A stretch of 64,000 nt of DNA from Dyadobacter psychrophilus (lineage in GTDB: Bacteria > Bacteroidota > Bacteroidia > Cytophagales > Spirosomataceae). The stretch is taken from assembly GCF_900167945.1 (NCBI RefSeq), contig NZ_FUZA01000008.1:1-64000 (forward strand). The letters run 5' to 3'. The translations under genes were made by a program, and so were the position numbers. The notes beneath the pieces are model-generated. The model saw only the letters and a program-made list of their open reading frames with translations, made no database searches and was not told the origin of the DNA. This document shows, piece by piece, positions 50,239 to 59,455 of this stretch (its first letter is position 1; the number at the start of each line of letters is the position of its first letter).

Positions 50239-51567
50239 CTAATTCCATTTGTAGACCAGATTTTCATCTCCGGCCACACGCTCCACATACATTAAAATCA
50301 ACGTCATCATTTCCTGGTCGCTCCGCATATTTCCCGTCGACATCACCAGTTCTGGCGGACTGTGCGGGTTTGCGGGATTGGCTGCGGTGTTGTCATAAGT
50401 GCCTTCCACGTGCACCACGGCGCCTTTTGGCAATAATAAAGGCTTTTTGTATTTGTAAATTTCCTGCCAGCGAAAGTCCCAGGCAGGCACATGCACAAGC
50501 TTGATCGTGTCACCCGCCGCGGTGGTCGCATAAGCCTTGAATTCCTTCCCCAGATAATGCATATGCGGCCAGGCGTACAGCAGCGAAACATCCGGCTGGT
50601 TATTCGCAATGCGCAGTCGGAAGCTCTTGATCTCATCGGCAAAAATCATGAACGGCGGACTGATATCCTTTTCCCCGATCCCGCCGGAGCCCAAACTGAT
50701 CACTTTAACCTTCCGTTTGATCGGGCTGGATTTAAAGAAAATATTAACGCCATCAATGCTTTCGGCATCAACAGACGACGGTCCGAAATGCACGGTTACC
50801 AGCACGACGCCACGTTTTGGCATGACCCAACCCATATCTTCCGGGTAAGTTTCAACAGTGGTTCCGGGAATCCAGCCGCCATAGTAAGTCATTTCTTTTT
50901 TGTATTTGACCCACTCGTAATACTTATCGCCGGAAGGTCCGCTGAGGTCGACAAAATCGACGGAATTATTCAGGTCAATCGCAGGGTCGGCAACCGGGTG
51001 GATCGCGAAATTGGCGTGGTGGATGAGTTTTTTGTTATTCGAGGTAAACTCAATGGCTTCAACATTGGCTTCTTGCGCGAGTTCAAAAGGGATTTTGAAC
51101 ATTACAAACCTCTCTGCGGCATCACCTTTGACAATAAATGCGTCCTTAATGCGAAGCGAAAGATCCGGCTTGCGTTTGTAAGCCGTCCCGGCGTTCACCC
51201 GCGCCTGTAACTCCTGTTCAGCTTTCAGGTTTTGCTTTCCTTTTGGGACGCCGCCATCAATCCAGCCAACAATGGTTTTAATATCTTTATCGCTCAGCGA
51301 GCGGTCATTGGCAAAGGAATTAAAATGGTTATCCGCTTTCCAGGGCGGCATATAACGTGAGCTCACGACCTGTTTGATGAAGTTGGAGCGCTTGGTAACA
51401 TCCTCAAAAGTGATCAAGGGAAAAGGAGCCGCTTCGCCGGTCCGGTGGCAAGGCACGCAATTGGCATGAATAATGGGCTGGACATCCTTATAAAACTCCG
51501 GAACCTGGCCTGCACACAAATCACACAACAACAAAAGCACAAAAATTAGGCCTTTTCGGAACGGCAT
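50239..51567 (-). CDS. secreted cytochrome c / copper type II monooxygenase-like protein
   Basis: Protein of 442 residues; ATG 51567 begins the signal peptide PFRKGLIFVLLLLCDLCAGQ, and an in-frame TTG further upstream runs through a palindrome and is rejected. The N-terminal heme domain has NCVPCHRTGEAAPFPL (Cys37, Cys40, His41) and the distal MPPWK. The remainder resembles the copper type II ascorbate-dependent monooxygenase pair (PHMHYLGKEFKAY, GTTVETYPEDMGW), with His-rich ligand positions. In several phyla this domain set is fused to a redoxin; here the redoxin is a separate gene at 39.6 kb. It heads the run of UnbV and haloperoxidase genes. Confidence 0.85.
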   Translation of the reverse strand: MPFRKGLIFVLLLLCDLCAGQVPEFYKDVQPIIHANCVPCHRTGEAAPFPLITFEDVTKRSNFIKQVVSSRYMPPWKADNHFNSFANDRSLSDKDIKTIVGWIDGGVPKGKQNLKAEQELQARVNAGTAYKRKPDLSLRIKDAFIVKGDAAERFVMFKIPFELAQEANVEAIEFTSNNKKLIHHANFAIHPVADPAIDLNNSVDFVDLSGPSGDKYYEWVKYKKEMTYYGGWIPGTTVETYPEDMGWVMPKRGVVLVTVHFGPSSVDAESIDGVNIFFKSSPIKRKVKVISLGSGGIGEKDISPPFMIFADEIKSFRLRIANNQPDVSLLYAWPHMHYLGKEFKAYATTAAGDTIKLVHVPAWDFRWQEIYKYKKPLLLPKGAVVHVEGTYDNTAANPANPHSPPELVMSTGNMRSDQEMMTLILMYVERVAGDENLVYKWN

Positions 51568-51575
51568 GGTACTGA

Positions 51576-51590
51576 GTGGGTTTAACCCAC
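51576..51590. repeat. small inverted repeat in the cytochrome leader
   Basis: GTGGGTT-T-AACCCAC, a perfect 7+7 bp repeat 9 bp upstream of the cytochrome ATG. The core TTTAA and length recall the REP-like palindromes in this window, but the CCGT ends are missing. Confidence 0.4.
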
Positions 51591-51625
51591 GCAATTTAAT
51601 AATAGAAAATTGATTTTAAAATAAT

Positions 51626-52423
51626 TTAAGAAATAGGATTTAATGCTATCACCGTCCCCGCCGCTGACTTTGCTGCTGCCAGCAATTCATCTGCGTGACA
51701 AATCGTAACCTGCTTAACACCTTCATTTAATGCTTCAAATGCGCTTTCGAGCTTTGGGATCATGCCTTTGTTGATAACGCCGGATGCTTTGTAGCTTGCA
51801 TAGGAAGTTGGATTGAGTTGTGATATGACTGCGTTGTCATCGTCAGGATCGGATAGGACGCCTTTTTTCTCAAAGCAATAAATCAGGTTTACTTCGAACA
51901 ACCCGGCCATGGCAACGGCGGTCGCAGAGGCCATTGTATCGGCATTGGTGTTAAGCAATAACCCTTCGATGCTGTAAGTAAGCGGGGCAATTACGGGAAT
52001 GAGGCCGCTGCTCAATAATGCGTTCACTTGCTTGGCATTTACTGCTTCGATATCGCCCACGAAGCCGTAATCGATGGTTTTCACGAGTCTTTTTACTGAA
52101 CGTATGATGCCGCCGTCAGCGCCGGTGAGGCCGATGGCGTTACAGTTGAATGATTGGAGCTGGGCAACCAGATTTTTGTTCACCAATCCGCCATAAACCA
52201 TGGTTACCACGTCCAGCATAGCCTTATCCGTAATTCTGCGGCCTTCCACCATTTGTGTTTCGATCTGCAATTTGGCTGCCATCTGCGTTGCCACCTTTCC
52301 ACCGCCATGCACGAGGATTTTGGGAGCATCGAGTTTGGAAAAATCGTTCAGAAAACGGGTGCAGGCTTCGGGGTTGTCGATAACATTACCGCCAATTTTT
52401 ACAACATAAAGGGGCTGGGACAT
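51626..52423 (-). CDS. argB: acetylglutamate kinase
   Basis: Second step of arginine synthesis: phosphorylation of N-acetylglutamate (or N-succinylglutamate in some Bacteroidota). The protein has 265 residues of the amino-acid kinase fold: VVKIGGNVIDN (5-15, Lys as phosphate contact), LVHGGGKVATQMA (about 38-50), EGRRITDKAMLDVVTMVYGG for the substrate site, and LLNTNADTMASATAVAMAG with the catalytic Asp. The GGGK loop is intact. It is separate from other arg genes in the window and begins a minus-strand run whose next gene is 58 bp downstream, so co-transcription is possible but not shown. Confidence 0.93.
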   Translation of the reverse strand: MSQPLYVVKIGGNVIDNPEACTRFLNDFSKLDAPKILVHGGGKVATQMAAKLQIETQMVEGRRITDKAMLDVVTMVYGGLVNKNLVAQLQSFNCNAIGLTGADGGIIRSVKRLVKTIDYGFVGDIEAVNAKQVNALLSSGLIPVIAPLTYSIEGLLLNTNADTMASATAVAMAGLFEVNLIYCFEKKGVLSDPDDDNAVISQLNPTSYASYKASGVINKGMIPKLESAFEALNEGVKQVTICHADELLAAAKSAAGTVIALNPIS

Positions 52424-52553
52424 TGTAGTGGGTTTTTACGCTGAATTTGAGCCGGCAAAGTTAGCAGAAACAAACAGCGGTGGAAGCGGAATTTTCTTTG
52501 ATGAATTTTTTTGGCAAAATTACGTTGACTAAGCAAAGCAGAATTAAAACATT

Positions 52554-54653
52554 ATGAAACGCCGCCTTCTCATTTCCCTTGTTCTTTGTCTATTTTTTTC
52601 GCAATCCGTTTTTGCTCAATTACAAAAGGCCAAAGCACACTGGACTTACACATTTTCCAAACCGGAAGTAAAGAAGGGCGAAACCGTGGACCTGGTTTTC
52701 ACGGCCATTGTTGATAAAGACTGGTACATTTATTCCAGCGATTTTGACCCGGATCTTGGGCCAATGCTGACGACATTCAATTTTGAAAAAAACAATACAT
52801 TTGAGGTTGTAGGCAAGCTTAAACCGCAGAATCCGAAAGAGAAATTCGAGGAAGTTTGGGGTGGAAAAGTGCGTTATTTTGAAGGAAAAGGTGTTTTTAA
52901 ACAAACTATAAAAATACTTGCGGACAATCCGGTCATCAAAGGCGCTTCCGAATATCAGACTTGCAGCCATGTAACAGGCCTCTGCATTCCGGGCAATGAT
53001 GATTTTGAATTTAAAGGCCTGAAAGTCGTTGCTGGCGCGGCAATCAATGACGCACAGCCAACAGTCGGTAAAACAGAATCTGCAACAGATTCATCCTCAA
53101 CCGTTACAGCCACGCCGACCGACAAATTAGCTGACACTTCTTTCACCATCAACGCAGGTGACGCCGACACATCTGCCCAGGCAGAAGCTGCTGCAACATT
53201 ATCACAAACATTAAGTTCAGAAGATGAATCGGCCGATAAATCGCTCTGGGGCTTCGCATTAGCCGCATTTTTGTCCGGTTTGGTTGCCTTGCTCACGCCC
53301 TGCGTTTTCCCGATCATCCCGATGACGGTAAGTTATTTTACCAATCAGGAAAAAGGAAAGCTGAAAGCATTGATATACGGCATTTCTATTGTTTTGATCT
53401 ATACATTAATAGGAACCGTTGTTTCGAGATTGAATGGCCCTGCATTTGCCAACTTTCTAAGCACGCATTGGATTCCTAATCTCTTGTTCTTCGCGATTTT
53501 CTTCGTTTTTGGATTGTCCTTTTTAGGGCTTTTTGAGATTGTTTTGCCGAGTGGTTTCGTAAATAAAATGGACCAAAAAGCCGATCAGGGTGGTTATGCG
53601 GGCGTTTTCTTCATGGCATTTACATTGGTGCTCGTTTCTTTTTCCTGCACAGGTCCTATTGTGGGAAGTTTGCTGGTGGCCTCAGCGGGCGGCGAAGTGG
53701 TAAAGCCCATCATTGGTATGGCTTCTTTCTCGGCAGCATTTGCGATTCCGTTCACATTGTTTGCCCTTTTTCCACAATGGCTAAAATCCCTGCCCAAATC
53801 CGGCGGCTGGTTGAATACTGTAAAAGTGGTTTTGGGCTTTCTGGAACTGGCATTGGCACTGAAATTTTTCAGCATTGCCGATCAGGTTTACCACTGGCGT
53901 TTGCTGGACCGGGAAATTTATCTTGCATTCTGGATCGTAATCTTCGGTCTGTTAGGATTTTATCTTTTAGGGAAAATCAGAACGCCGCACGATTCTCCGC
54001 TTGAAAAAGTGAGCGTCCCCAGATTGCTCTTATCCATCGTTACATTCACATTTGTTGTTTACATGATTCCCGGCATGTGGGGCGCGCCGTTGAAAGCATT
54101 GGCTGGTTACCTGCCTCCACAATCCACATTGGATTTTGATCTAAACAAAAGGACCGCAGGAGTTGCTTCAAACATTGCCCCCGGCGAAACCAGAAAATAC
54201 GCTGACCTTTTCCATTTGCCTCACGAACTGGAAGGTTTCTTCGATTATAAAGACGCGTTAGCCTACGCAAAAAAGGTTAATAAACCCGTATTCATTGACT
54301 TCACCGGCCACGGCTGCGTGAACTGCCGGGAAATGGAAGCGAGGGTATGGGTCGATCCGGCAGTGCAGCAACGACTTAGAAACGATTACGTAATCGTCGC
54401 GCTTTACGTGGATGACAAAACAGAACTGCCTGAATCATCCTGGTACACATCGAAATACGACAACAAAGTCAAAAAAACCATCGGCGCCCAAAATGCTGAT
54501 TTGCAAATTGTAAAATATAACAACAACGCACAGCCGCATTATTGTTTGGTCGATCATGAGGGAAATTTGCTCGTGAAGCCGAAAAATTACGATTTAAACC
54601 CAGCGAATTTCGCGGCGTTTTTGGATAGCGGAAAGGCGGCGTTTAATAAATAG
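52554..54653 (+). CDS. thiol:disulfide interchange protein DsbD-type
   Basis: Membrane electron carrier of 699 residues that moves reducing power to periplasmic thiols and cytochrome c maturation. Domains in order: signal peptide; DsbD-N-type alpha domain (about 25-165, with YQTCSHVTGLCIPGND providing its Cys pair); a Ser/Thr-rich linker; an eight-span beta domain (about 225-500, Cys in LLTPCVFPIIPMTVSYF and VSFSCTGPIVGSLL); and a C-terminal thioredoxin domain with FTGHGCVNCREMEARVW. All three pairs of cysteines needed for the relay are there. It is monocistronic and ends before a 28-bp palindrome with a T-tract. Confidence 0.92.
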   Translation: MKRRLLISLVLCLFFSQSVFAQLQKAKAHWTYTFSKPEVKKGETVDLVFTAIVDKDWYIYSSDFDPDLGPMLTTFNFEKNNTFEVVGKLKPQNPKEKFEEVWGGKVRYFEGKGVFKQTIKILADNPVIKGASEYQTCSHVTGLCIPGNDDFEFKGLKVVAGAAINDAQPTVGKTESATDSSSTVTATPTDKLADTSFTINAGDADTSAQAEAAATLSQTLSSEDESADKSLWGFALAAFLSGLVALLTPCVFPIIPMTVSYFTNQEKGKLKALIYGISIVLIYTLIGTVVSRLNGPAFANFLSTHWIPNLLFFAIFFVFGLSFLGLFEIVLPSGFVNKMDQKADQGGYAGVFFMAFTLVLVSFSCTGPIVGSLLVASAGGEVVKPIIGMASFSAAFAIPFTLFALFPQWLKSLPKSGGWLNTVKVVLGFLELALALKFFSIADQVYHWRLLDREIYLAFWIVIFGLLGFYLLGKIRTPHDSPLEKVSVPRLLLSIVTFTFVVYMIPGMWGAPLKALAGYLPPQSTLDFDLNKRTAGVASNIAPGETRKYADLFHLPHELEGFFDYKDALAYAKKVNKPVFIDFTGHGCVNCREMEARVWVDPAVQQRLRNDYVIVALYVDDKTELPESSWYTSKYDNKVKKTIGAQNADLQIVKYNNNAQPHYCLVDHEGNLLVKPKNYDLNPANFAAFLDSGKAAFNK

Positions 54654-54676
54654 GCCCGCCACGCCCCGCCCCCCCA

Positions 54677-54704
54677 TTTTCCGTTGGCTTAAGCCAACGG
54701 AAAA
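54677..54704. repeat. REP-like palindrome acting as dsbD terminator
   Basis: Perfect 28-bp palindrome whose centre is CCGTTGGCTTAAGCCAACGG (54681-54700), with TTTT and AAAA flanks and a T-rich run after it. Its 20-bp core shares the CCGT...ACGG frame of the two palindromes beside the RAYT gene. Position 24 bp after dsbD suggests that it has been recruited as a terminator. Confidence 0.75.
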
Positions 54705-54760
54705 TTCTTTTTTTGTGCCTGAAATTAATATTATTCCTTTTCCTGAAACCTGATCGCTTT

Positions 54761-57241
54761 ATGATGAAGAATTGCTCCTTTTTGTTGCTACTCCTTTTTC
54801 CTTTCTCTCTCTTTGCGCAAACCTTCCGCCCGCCTGCAACACCCCTGATCACCATTGACCCCTATACAAGCGTTTGGTCGTTTGGTGACCAGCTGAATGG
54901 TTCTGTAACGAAGCATTGGACGGGCAAACCGCATTCGATGGATGGCCTTATCCGTGTGGATGGCAAGACTTATCGCTTCATGGGCGCCCCTACGCCGGAG
55001 ATGAAAACGATTTTGCCAACGGCTAAGCAGTCGGCATATACAGCCAAATTCACAACCGTGAAACCGGATCCCAACTGGTGGTATAAAGAGGGTTATAACA
55101 TCAGCACCTGGAAACAGGCCCCGGGCCCGTTCGGAACAAAGGATCGTAACGACGCAATGCTCAAAGGCGGAACCGAATTCCAGCAGGAAGTCTGGTATCG
55201 CCGCGAATTCACATTGACGGCTGCTGAATTTGAGAAACCAACTCTAAACATTTTCCATTACGATGATGTGCAGGTTTTCATTAATGGCGTTCCCGCATTT
55301 GACTGCGCACCTTGTTTTACAGGTGATTATGAGTTTAAGCCGATCAGTCCTTCGGCGCGTAAGGCATTGAAAAAAGGCAAGAATATTTTAGCTGCTTATT
55401 GTAAAAATGGCGCTGGCCCGGGATACATTGACATTGGACTGGCGGATGAAATTGCCCCCAAAGGTGCAGACGTGATTCAGCCCGCTAAACAAACCGGTTT
55501 TGAGATGACTGCGACCAAAACGCTTTATGATTTTGAAGCAGGCCCCGTGCAGTTGAAAGCCGCTTTTATAGCGCCCTTGCTTTTGAAAGACCTCAATTTG
55601 ATCTCCCGTCCGGTCAATTATGTAGTATACGAATTGAAGTCTACGGATGGGAAAACGCATCAGGTTGAAATACTTAATGCTGTTTCGGGACTTTGGGCTG
55701 TAAATGACGCAAGCCAAAAGGTCGAAGGCAAAAAAGAAACTCAGAATGGACTGTTAATGCTTTCTCTTGGCAATACGGAGCAAAAGCTGTTGGGTAAAAA
55801 GGGTGACGATGTCCGCATTGACTGGGGCCGCGCTTATTTGGCTGGCAATGCGTCCGATGTAAAAAGTGCTGGCCTGGGCTCGCCGGGAGAGTTGATCAAA
55901 ACGTTCTCAAAAGGCGGCTCCGTTAATGAGAATCAAGATGTTTCCTCAAATGCGGATGCCAAATCGATGGCTGTTGTACTATCGGAAAAAATTGGTGGTG
56001 ACGTGAAAACACTCCATTTAATGCTAGGTTATGATGATGGTTATTCTGTTCAATATTTCGGGCAAAACCTGCGGCCGTGGTGGAATAAGGATGGAAATAA
56101 AACCATTCAAGCTGAGTTTAAAAGTGCTGAAAATGATTTTGCCAAAATCATTAAAGAATGTGAGTCAACGGACGAAATGATCTTCGACGATGCTTTGAAA
56201 GCTGGTGGAAAGCAATATGCTGAACTTTGCGTTCTGGCCTATCGCCAAGCTATTTCCGCACATAAATTAGTCGCCGATCCCTCAGGCTCTCCATTGTTTT
56301 TGTCCAAAGAAAATTTCAGCAATGGCTCCATTGGAACCGTCGATATCACTTATCCATCCGCTCCGTTATTCCTGCTTTATAACCCGACATTGTTAAAAGG
56401 AATGATGGAACCGATCTTCTATTACTCCGAAAGCGGCAAATGGACAAAACCTTTCGCCGCGCATGATGTAGGCACTTATCCGCTCGCAAACGGCCAGACT
56501 TACGGGGAGGACATGCCTGTCGAAGAATCCGGCAACATGCTAACACTGACTTACGCCATTTGTAAAGCTGAGAACAACATCGAGTTCGCCAAAAAACATT
56601 GGAAAGTGTTAAGCATATGGGCCAATTATCTCAAAAAAGAGGGCTTCGACCCAGCTAACCAACTTTGTACAGACGATTTTGCCGGTCACCTCGCGCGCAA
56701 TGCCAACTTGTCGATCAAGGCAATTATGGGCTTAGCGTCCTATGCGAAAATGGCTGAGCAGCTTGGCGAAACGAAAGAAGCCGCCGAAGTAAATGCATTG
56801 GTAAAAGATTTCGCCCAAAAGTGGATGCAACTCGCCGACAGCGGCGATCATTATGCACTTACTTTCGACAACAAAAATTCATGGAGCCAGAAATACAACA
56901 TCGTTTGGGATGAACTCCTGAAATTGAATGTCTTCCCAAAAACTGTCGCGGAAAAGGAAATCAAATATTATTTAACCAAACAAAAACCCTTCGGCCTCCC
57001 ACTAGACAGCCGCAAAACCTACACCAAATCCGACTGGATCATCTGGACCGCTACATTAGCTACGAACCAGCAGGATTTCGAAGCATTGGTGAAGCCTGTT
57101 TATAAATATGCTATGGAAACCCCCGATCGCATTCCACTTTCCGACTGGCATGAGACTGTGAATGGGAAGTCGGTTGGATTTAGAGCGAGGTCGGTTGTGA
57201 GTGGTTATTGGATGAAGGTTTTGGGGGAGAGGTGGAAGTGA
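54761..57241 (+). CDS. secreted glutaminase-family protein (DUF4965/DUF5127/DUF1793)
   Basis: Secreted protein of 826 residues; ATG 54761 gives the signal KNCSFLLLLLFPFSLFAQ, while a TTG further upstream lies in the terminator's T-tract. The order is an N-terminal DUF4964/DUF5127 part (PPATPLITIDPYTSVWSFGD, HWTGKPHSMDGLIRVDGKTY), then DUF4965 (LCVLAYRQAISAHKLVADPS) and DUF1793 with six-hairpin helices (VEESGNMLTLTYAICKAENN). The family is annotated as glutaminase A, although many Bacteroidota members look like glycosidases; substrate is uncertain. The last 28 codons occur again, damaged, 1.06 kb downstream. Confidence 0.88.
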   Translation: MMKNCSFLLLLLFPFSLFAQTFRPPATPLITIDPYTSVWSFGDQLNGSVTKHWTGKPHSMDGLIRVDGKTYRFMGAPTPEMKTILPTAKQSAYTAKFTTVKPDPNWWYKEGYNISTWKQAPGPFGTKDRNDAMLKGGTEFQQEVWYRREFTLTAAEFEKPTLNIFHYDDVQVFINGVPAFDCAPCFTGDYEFKPISPSARKALKKGKNILAAYCKNGAGPGYIDIGLADEIAPKGADVIQPAKQTGFEMTATKTLYDFEAGPVQLKAAFIAPLLLKDLNLISRPVNYVVYELKSTDGKTHQVEILNAVSGLWAVNDASQKVEGKKETQNGLLMLSLGNTEQKLLGKKGDDVRIDWGRAYLAGNASDVKSAGLGSPGELIKTFSKGGSVNENQDVSSNADAKSMAVVLSEKIGGDVKTLHLMLGYDDGYSVQYFGQNLRPWWNKDGNKTIQAEFKSAENDFAKIIKECESTDEMIFDDALKAGGKQYAELCVLAYRQAISAHKLVADPSGSPLFLSKENFSNGSIGTVDITYPSAPLFLLYNPTLLKGMMEPIFYYSESGKWTKPFAAHDVGTYPLANGQTYGEDMPVEESGNMLTLTYAICKAENNIEFAKKHWKVLSIWANYLKKEGFDPANQLCTDDFAGHLARNANLSIKAIMGLASYAKMAEQLGETKEAAEVNALVKDFAQKWMQLADSGDHYALTFDNKNSWSQKYNIVWDELLKLNVFPKTVAEKEIKYYLTKQKPFGLPLDSRKTYTKSDWIIWTATLATNQQDFEALVKPVYKYAMETPDRIPLSDWHETVNGKSVGFRARSVVSGYWMKVLGERWK

Positions 57242-57256
57242 GGTCTTTAAAAGCAC

Positions 57257-57288
57257 AAGGGCGGCCCGGAAACATCCGAGTCGCCCTT
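57257..57288. terminator. terminator between the glutaminase and lipoprotein genes
   Basis: AAGGGCG (57257-57263) pairs with CGCCCTT (57282-57288), extended by CGGA/TCCG inside, followed on the plus strand by TTATTATT. Confidence 0.65.
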
Positions 57289-57313
57289 TATTATTCGATA
57301 TACTTGTGTGGGA

Positions 57314-58027
57314 TCAATGATTAAACGTTACATCTTTAATCGAATTTTTATCCACAAAAACGTGTGCGTAAGCATAGCTGCCAATTTCGCCACCTGCAAA
57401 AAAATCGAAAACTTCTTCGTTACTAACGGCATCAAATGTTATGGTCTGGGGAATCCATGTAGCCTCTTTACCTTTAAGATTTACTTGCACAAACTTTGCG
57501 TTTAAATTAATATATATGTTAGTCGCGTATTCTTGCGGCGTCGTGTAAGCACCTTTTAGTTTTGTGGTAGCCAAATAAAACGTGATTGCGTATTTTCTAC
57601 CAGGAGTCAAATTCTTAATTTTTGTTCCAGCATATGAGATATCGTTTACAGATCCATGGTTAGAAACTGTTACGACAGAATTTGCATTTGGGGCCGTCGG
57701 AACCGGAGGCAAAGGCTTCTCCCACGGAAAAGCGTTTCCTCCCCACAAATGCGTAAGGCTGGATGTGCCTGCCGGAATGAGCGGGTCAGCTTGGCCGGGG
57801 CCGAAGCTATATGCTTGCCAACCTGCGGGATATACTTCCTTCCCAACTGCCCCAATGGTCGGAGCGAAAAATGGTAACACATATGTCACGCCCTTGTGGC
57901 TTGAATGGATATTCTCCTGCTCTTGTTTCAGAGCTGGACTTACGGCCGCATCCTCCTTCGAGCAACTGCTCATAAACATCAAACAAGCCAGGCCAAGGCC
58001 GATCGGCAATTTTTGTAATAAATTCAT
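57314..58027 (-). CDS. lipoprotein, first paralogue of a tandem pair
   Basis: Lipoprotein of 237 residues: MNLLQKLPIGLGLACLMFMSS precedes Cys22. The body is one beta-sandwich-like domain with PWEKPLPPVPTAPNANSVVT, IKNLTPGRKYAITFYLATT and AYAHVFVDKNSIKDV. The same landmarks occur in the gene at 58352-59128, so the two arose by duplication (see the findings). The fold recalls carbohydrate-binding or adhesion sandwiches but no family is assigned. A 20-bp sequence identical to one before the paralogue lies 34 bp upstream of the ATG and is probably part of the shared promoter. Confidence 0.8.
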   Translation of the reverse strand: MNLLQKLPIGLGLACLMFMSSCSKEDAAVSPALKQEQENIHSSHKGVTYVLPFFAPTIGAVGKEVYPAGWQAYSFGPGQADPLIPAGTSSLTHLWGGNAFPWEKPLPPVPTAPNANSVVTVSNHGSVNDISYAGTKIKNLTPGRKYAITFYLATTKLKGAYTTPQEYATNIYINLNAKFVQVNLKGKEATWIPQTITFDAVSNEEVFDFFAGGEIGSYAYAHVFVDKNSIKDVTFNH

Positions 58028-58060
58028 TTTTGTCGTTTTTGTAGTTAAAGAATTGTTTCT

Positions 58061-58080
58061 GTTACTGGCTACAAAACAAG
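58061..58080 (-). repeat. duplicated leader sequence, copy 1 (copy 2 at 59160-59179)
   Basis: GTTACTGGCTACAAAACAAG occurs identically before both paralogous lipoprotein genes (58061-58080 and 59160-59179), 34 and 32 bp from the start codons. It marks the upstream edge of the duplicated unit and may be a control site. Confidence 0.75.
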
Positions 58081-58220
58081 CTTTTAGATTACTATTTAAT
58101 CGCTTTCAATGACTGTCCGGGCGTCCAGGGTTATTTGTCGGTTGAGAAAGGTACTGATGAAGACATTTGTGATTTTTGTATAGCAACTATTACTATAAAT
58201 AGGGTGTGATATAACTTAAT

Positions 58221-58303
58221 GTGAACGGGAAGTCGGTTGGATTTAGAGTGCGGTCGGTTGTGGGTGGTATTGGATGAAGGTTTTGGGGGAGAGGTGGAAG
58301 TGA
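58221..58303 (+). pseudogene. relic of the glutaminase gene 3' end
   Basis: About 83 bp nearly identical to the last 86 bp of the glutaminase gene (57158-57243), including the stop codon. Differences are a few substitutions and a one-base deletion (GGTATTGG for GGTTATTGG) that breaks the frame. Nothing before 58221 resembles the rest of that gene, so only its tail was copied. The relic lies just before the second lipoprotein gene, as the original tail does before the first. Confidence 0.88.
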
Positions 58304-58320
58304 AATTTTTTTATTAACTA

Positions 58321-58345
58321 GTGGCCAGAATAAAATTCCGGCCAC
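58321..58345. terminator. terminator after second lipoprotein gene
   Basis: GTGGCCAGAAT (58321-58331) pairs with ATTCCGGCCAC (58335-58345), with one A-C mismatch and a 3-nt loop. On the minus strand it follows the lipoprotein stop directly. Confidence 0.65.
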
Positions 58346-58351
58346 TACTTC

Positions 58352-59128
58352 TTATAAGGGATCTTCTGGTAGCTGATATTCCTTGACGGAATTGTGATCG
58401 ACAAAAATATGAGCATAGGCAAACTCACCTTGCTTACTTGTGTAAGCAGTAAAACTTATAATTTGTTCAAACCCCTTGGCTTCAACAATCATGGAAGTCT
58501 TAATCCATTTAGTTGGATTACCTGGGTCAATACCAATACCCGTTGGGGTCCCTAGTTCACCATTAGAATTACGAAGAGATACCTCAACTTCATTTGCATA
58601 CGCCTTGGTAAAGTTATTTTGCGCAAGTTTGGAAACGGTGCTTGCTACATAAAAATCAACAGAGTAAAACTTGCCTGGTTTTAAGTTTTTGATTTTCGTT
58701 TCCACTGCAGATCGTTGGTTGGTTGATAAATGATTATCTGACCAAGTTGATTTTGCATGAGTGCTTATAGTGAGTATCGACGTTGCGTTGGGCACATTTG
58801 GAATCGGCTGCAACGACTTTTCCCAGGGCAATCCTTCTTTTCCAAACAAATATGTTAAGTTGGAAGTCCCTGTCGGCAATTCAACCAGATCATTTGAATA
58901 GGTCAGATCTCTTTGCCAGCCGGCTGGAAGGATATTGGATCCTGTCGGACCGTAGGTTGCCGGCATATTTGGTGCAACCGTTAAAATAGGCGGTATGCCA
59001 CGCATACTCGCATCCGTCCTCTCATTCTTCGCCGGCTCCGGATTCTGCACATCCTCCTTCGAGCAGCTGCTCATCATCATTAAACCGGCCACACCTAATG
59101 CGACTGGTAATTTTTGTACTAAATTCAT
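58352..59128 (-). CDS. lipoprotein, second paralogue of a tandem pair
   Basis: Lipoprotein of 258 residues: MNLVQKLPVALGVAGLMMMSS precedes Cys22. Shared landmarks with the gene at 57314-58027 are GWQ, TSNLTYLFG, LPWEKSLQPIPNVPNATSIL, IKNLKPGKFYSVDFYVAST and FAYAHIFVDHNSVKEY. It is 21 residues longer, through insertions near SNGELGTPTGIGIDPGNPTK. The sequences have diverged strongly in the middle while the signal and end are close, so the copies may be under different selection. Function is unknown; a surface binding protein is plausible. Confidence 0.8.
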   Translation of the reverse strand: MNLVQKLPVALGVAGLMMMSSCSKEDVQNPEPAKNERTDASMRGIPPILTVAPNMPATYGPTGSNILPAGWQRDLTYSNDLVELPTGTSNLTYLFGKEGLPWEKSLQPIPNVPNATSILTISTHAKSTWSDNHLSTNQRSAVETKIKNLKPGKFYSVDFYVASTVSKLAQNNFTKAYANEVEVSLRNSNGELGTPTGIGIDPGNPTKWIKTSMIVEAKGFEQIISFTAYTSKQGEFAYAHIFVDHNSVKEYQLPEDPL

Positions 59129-59455
59129 TTTTTACTGATTTGTAGTTAAACATTTGTTTGTTACTGGCTACAAAACAAGGCTTTATGAATGAGCAAGCCA
59201 TTCACAATGAACAAGTGGAAGGTTACGGTTACTTCTCGGTAAAAAGCGGCATAGGATAGCAATTTTTGAACAGTAGTTATTCCCGATTGCGCTCGAAAAT
59301 AGCCCAGTAGCTTGCCGCTAAATTCCAATAAGTACTAATTTATTTACAGGCCACTTTAATAGGACTAAATGCTCTCGCCCCATTTGCATTTCTCCAAACA
59401 CTTTCCGAATATTCGCATTCCTATAATACAGTACAAATGAAAAACTTACACGATC
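59129..59455. other. leader and spacer before the RNA candidate
   Basis: The part next to 59128 is the duplicated lipoprotein leader. Further on, a TATAAT at 59422-59427 could be a plus-strand promoter for the RNA candidate. The remainder, roughly 59180-59400, shows no frame or repeat that I can support. Confidence 0.35.

Noticed and set aside
51568-51594. Longer start for the cytochrome/copper protein
   Set aside because: It would use TTG and translate the palindrome at 51576-51590; the ATG at 51567 begins a normal signal peptide.
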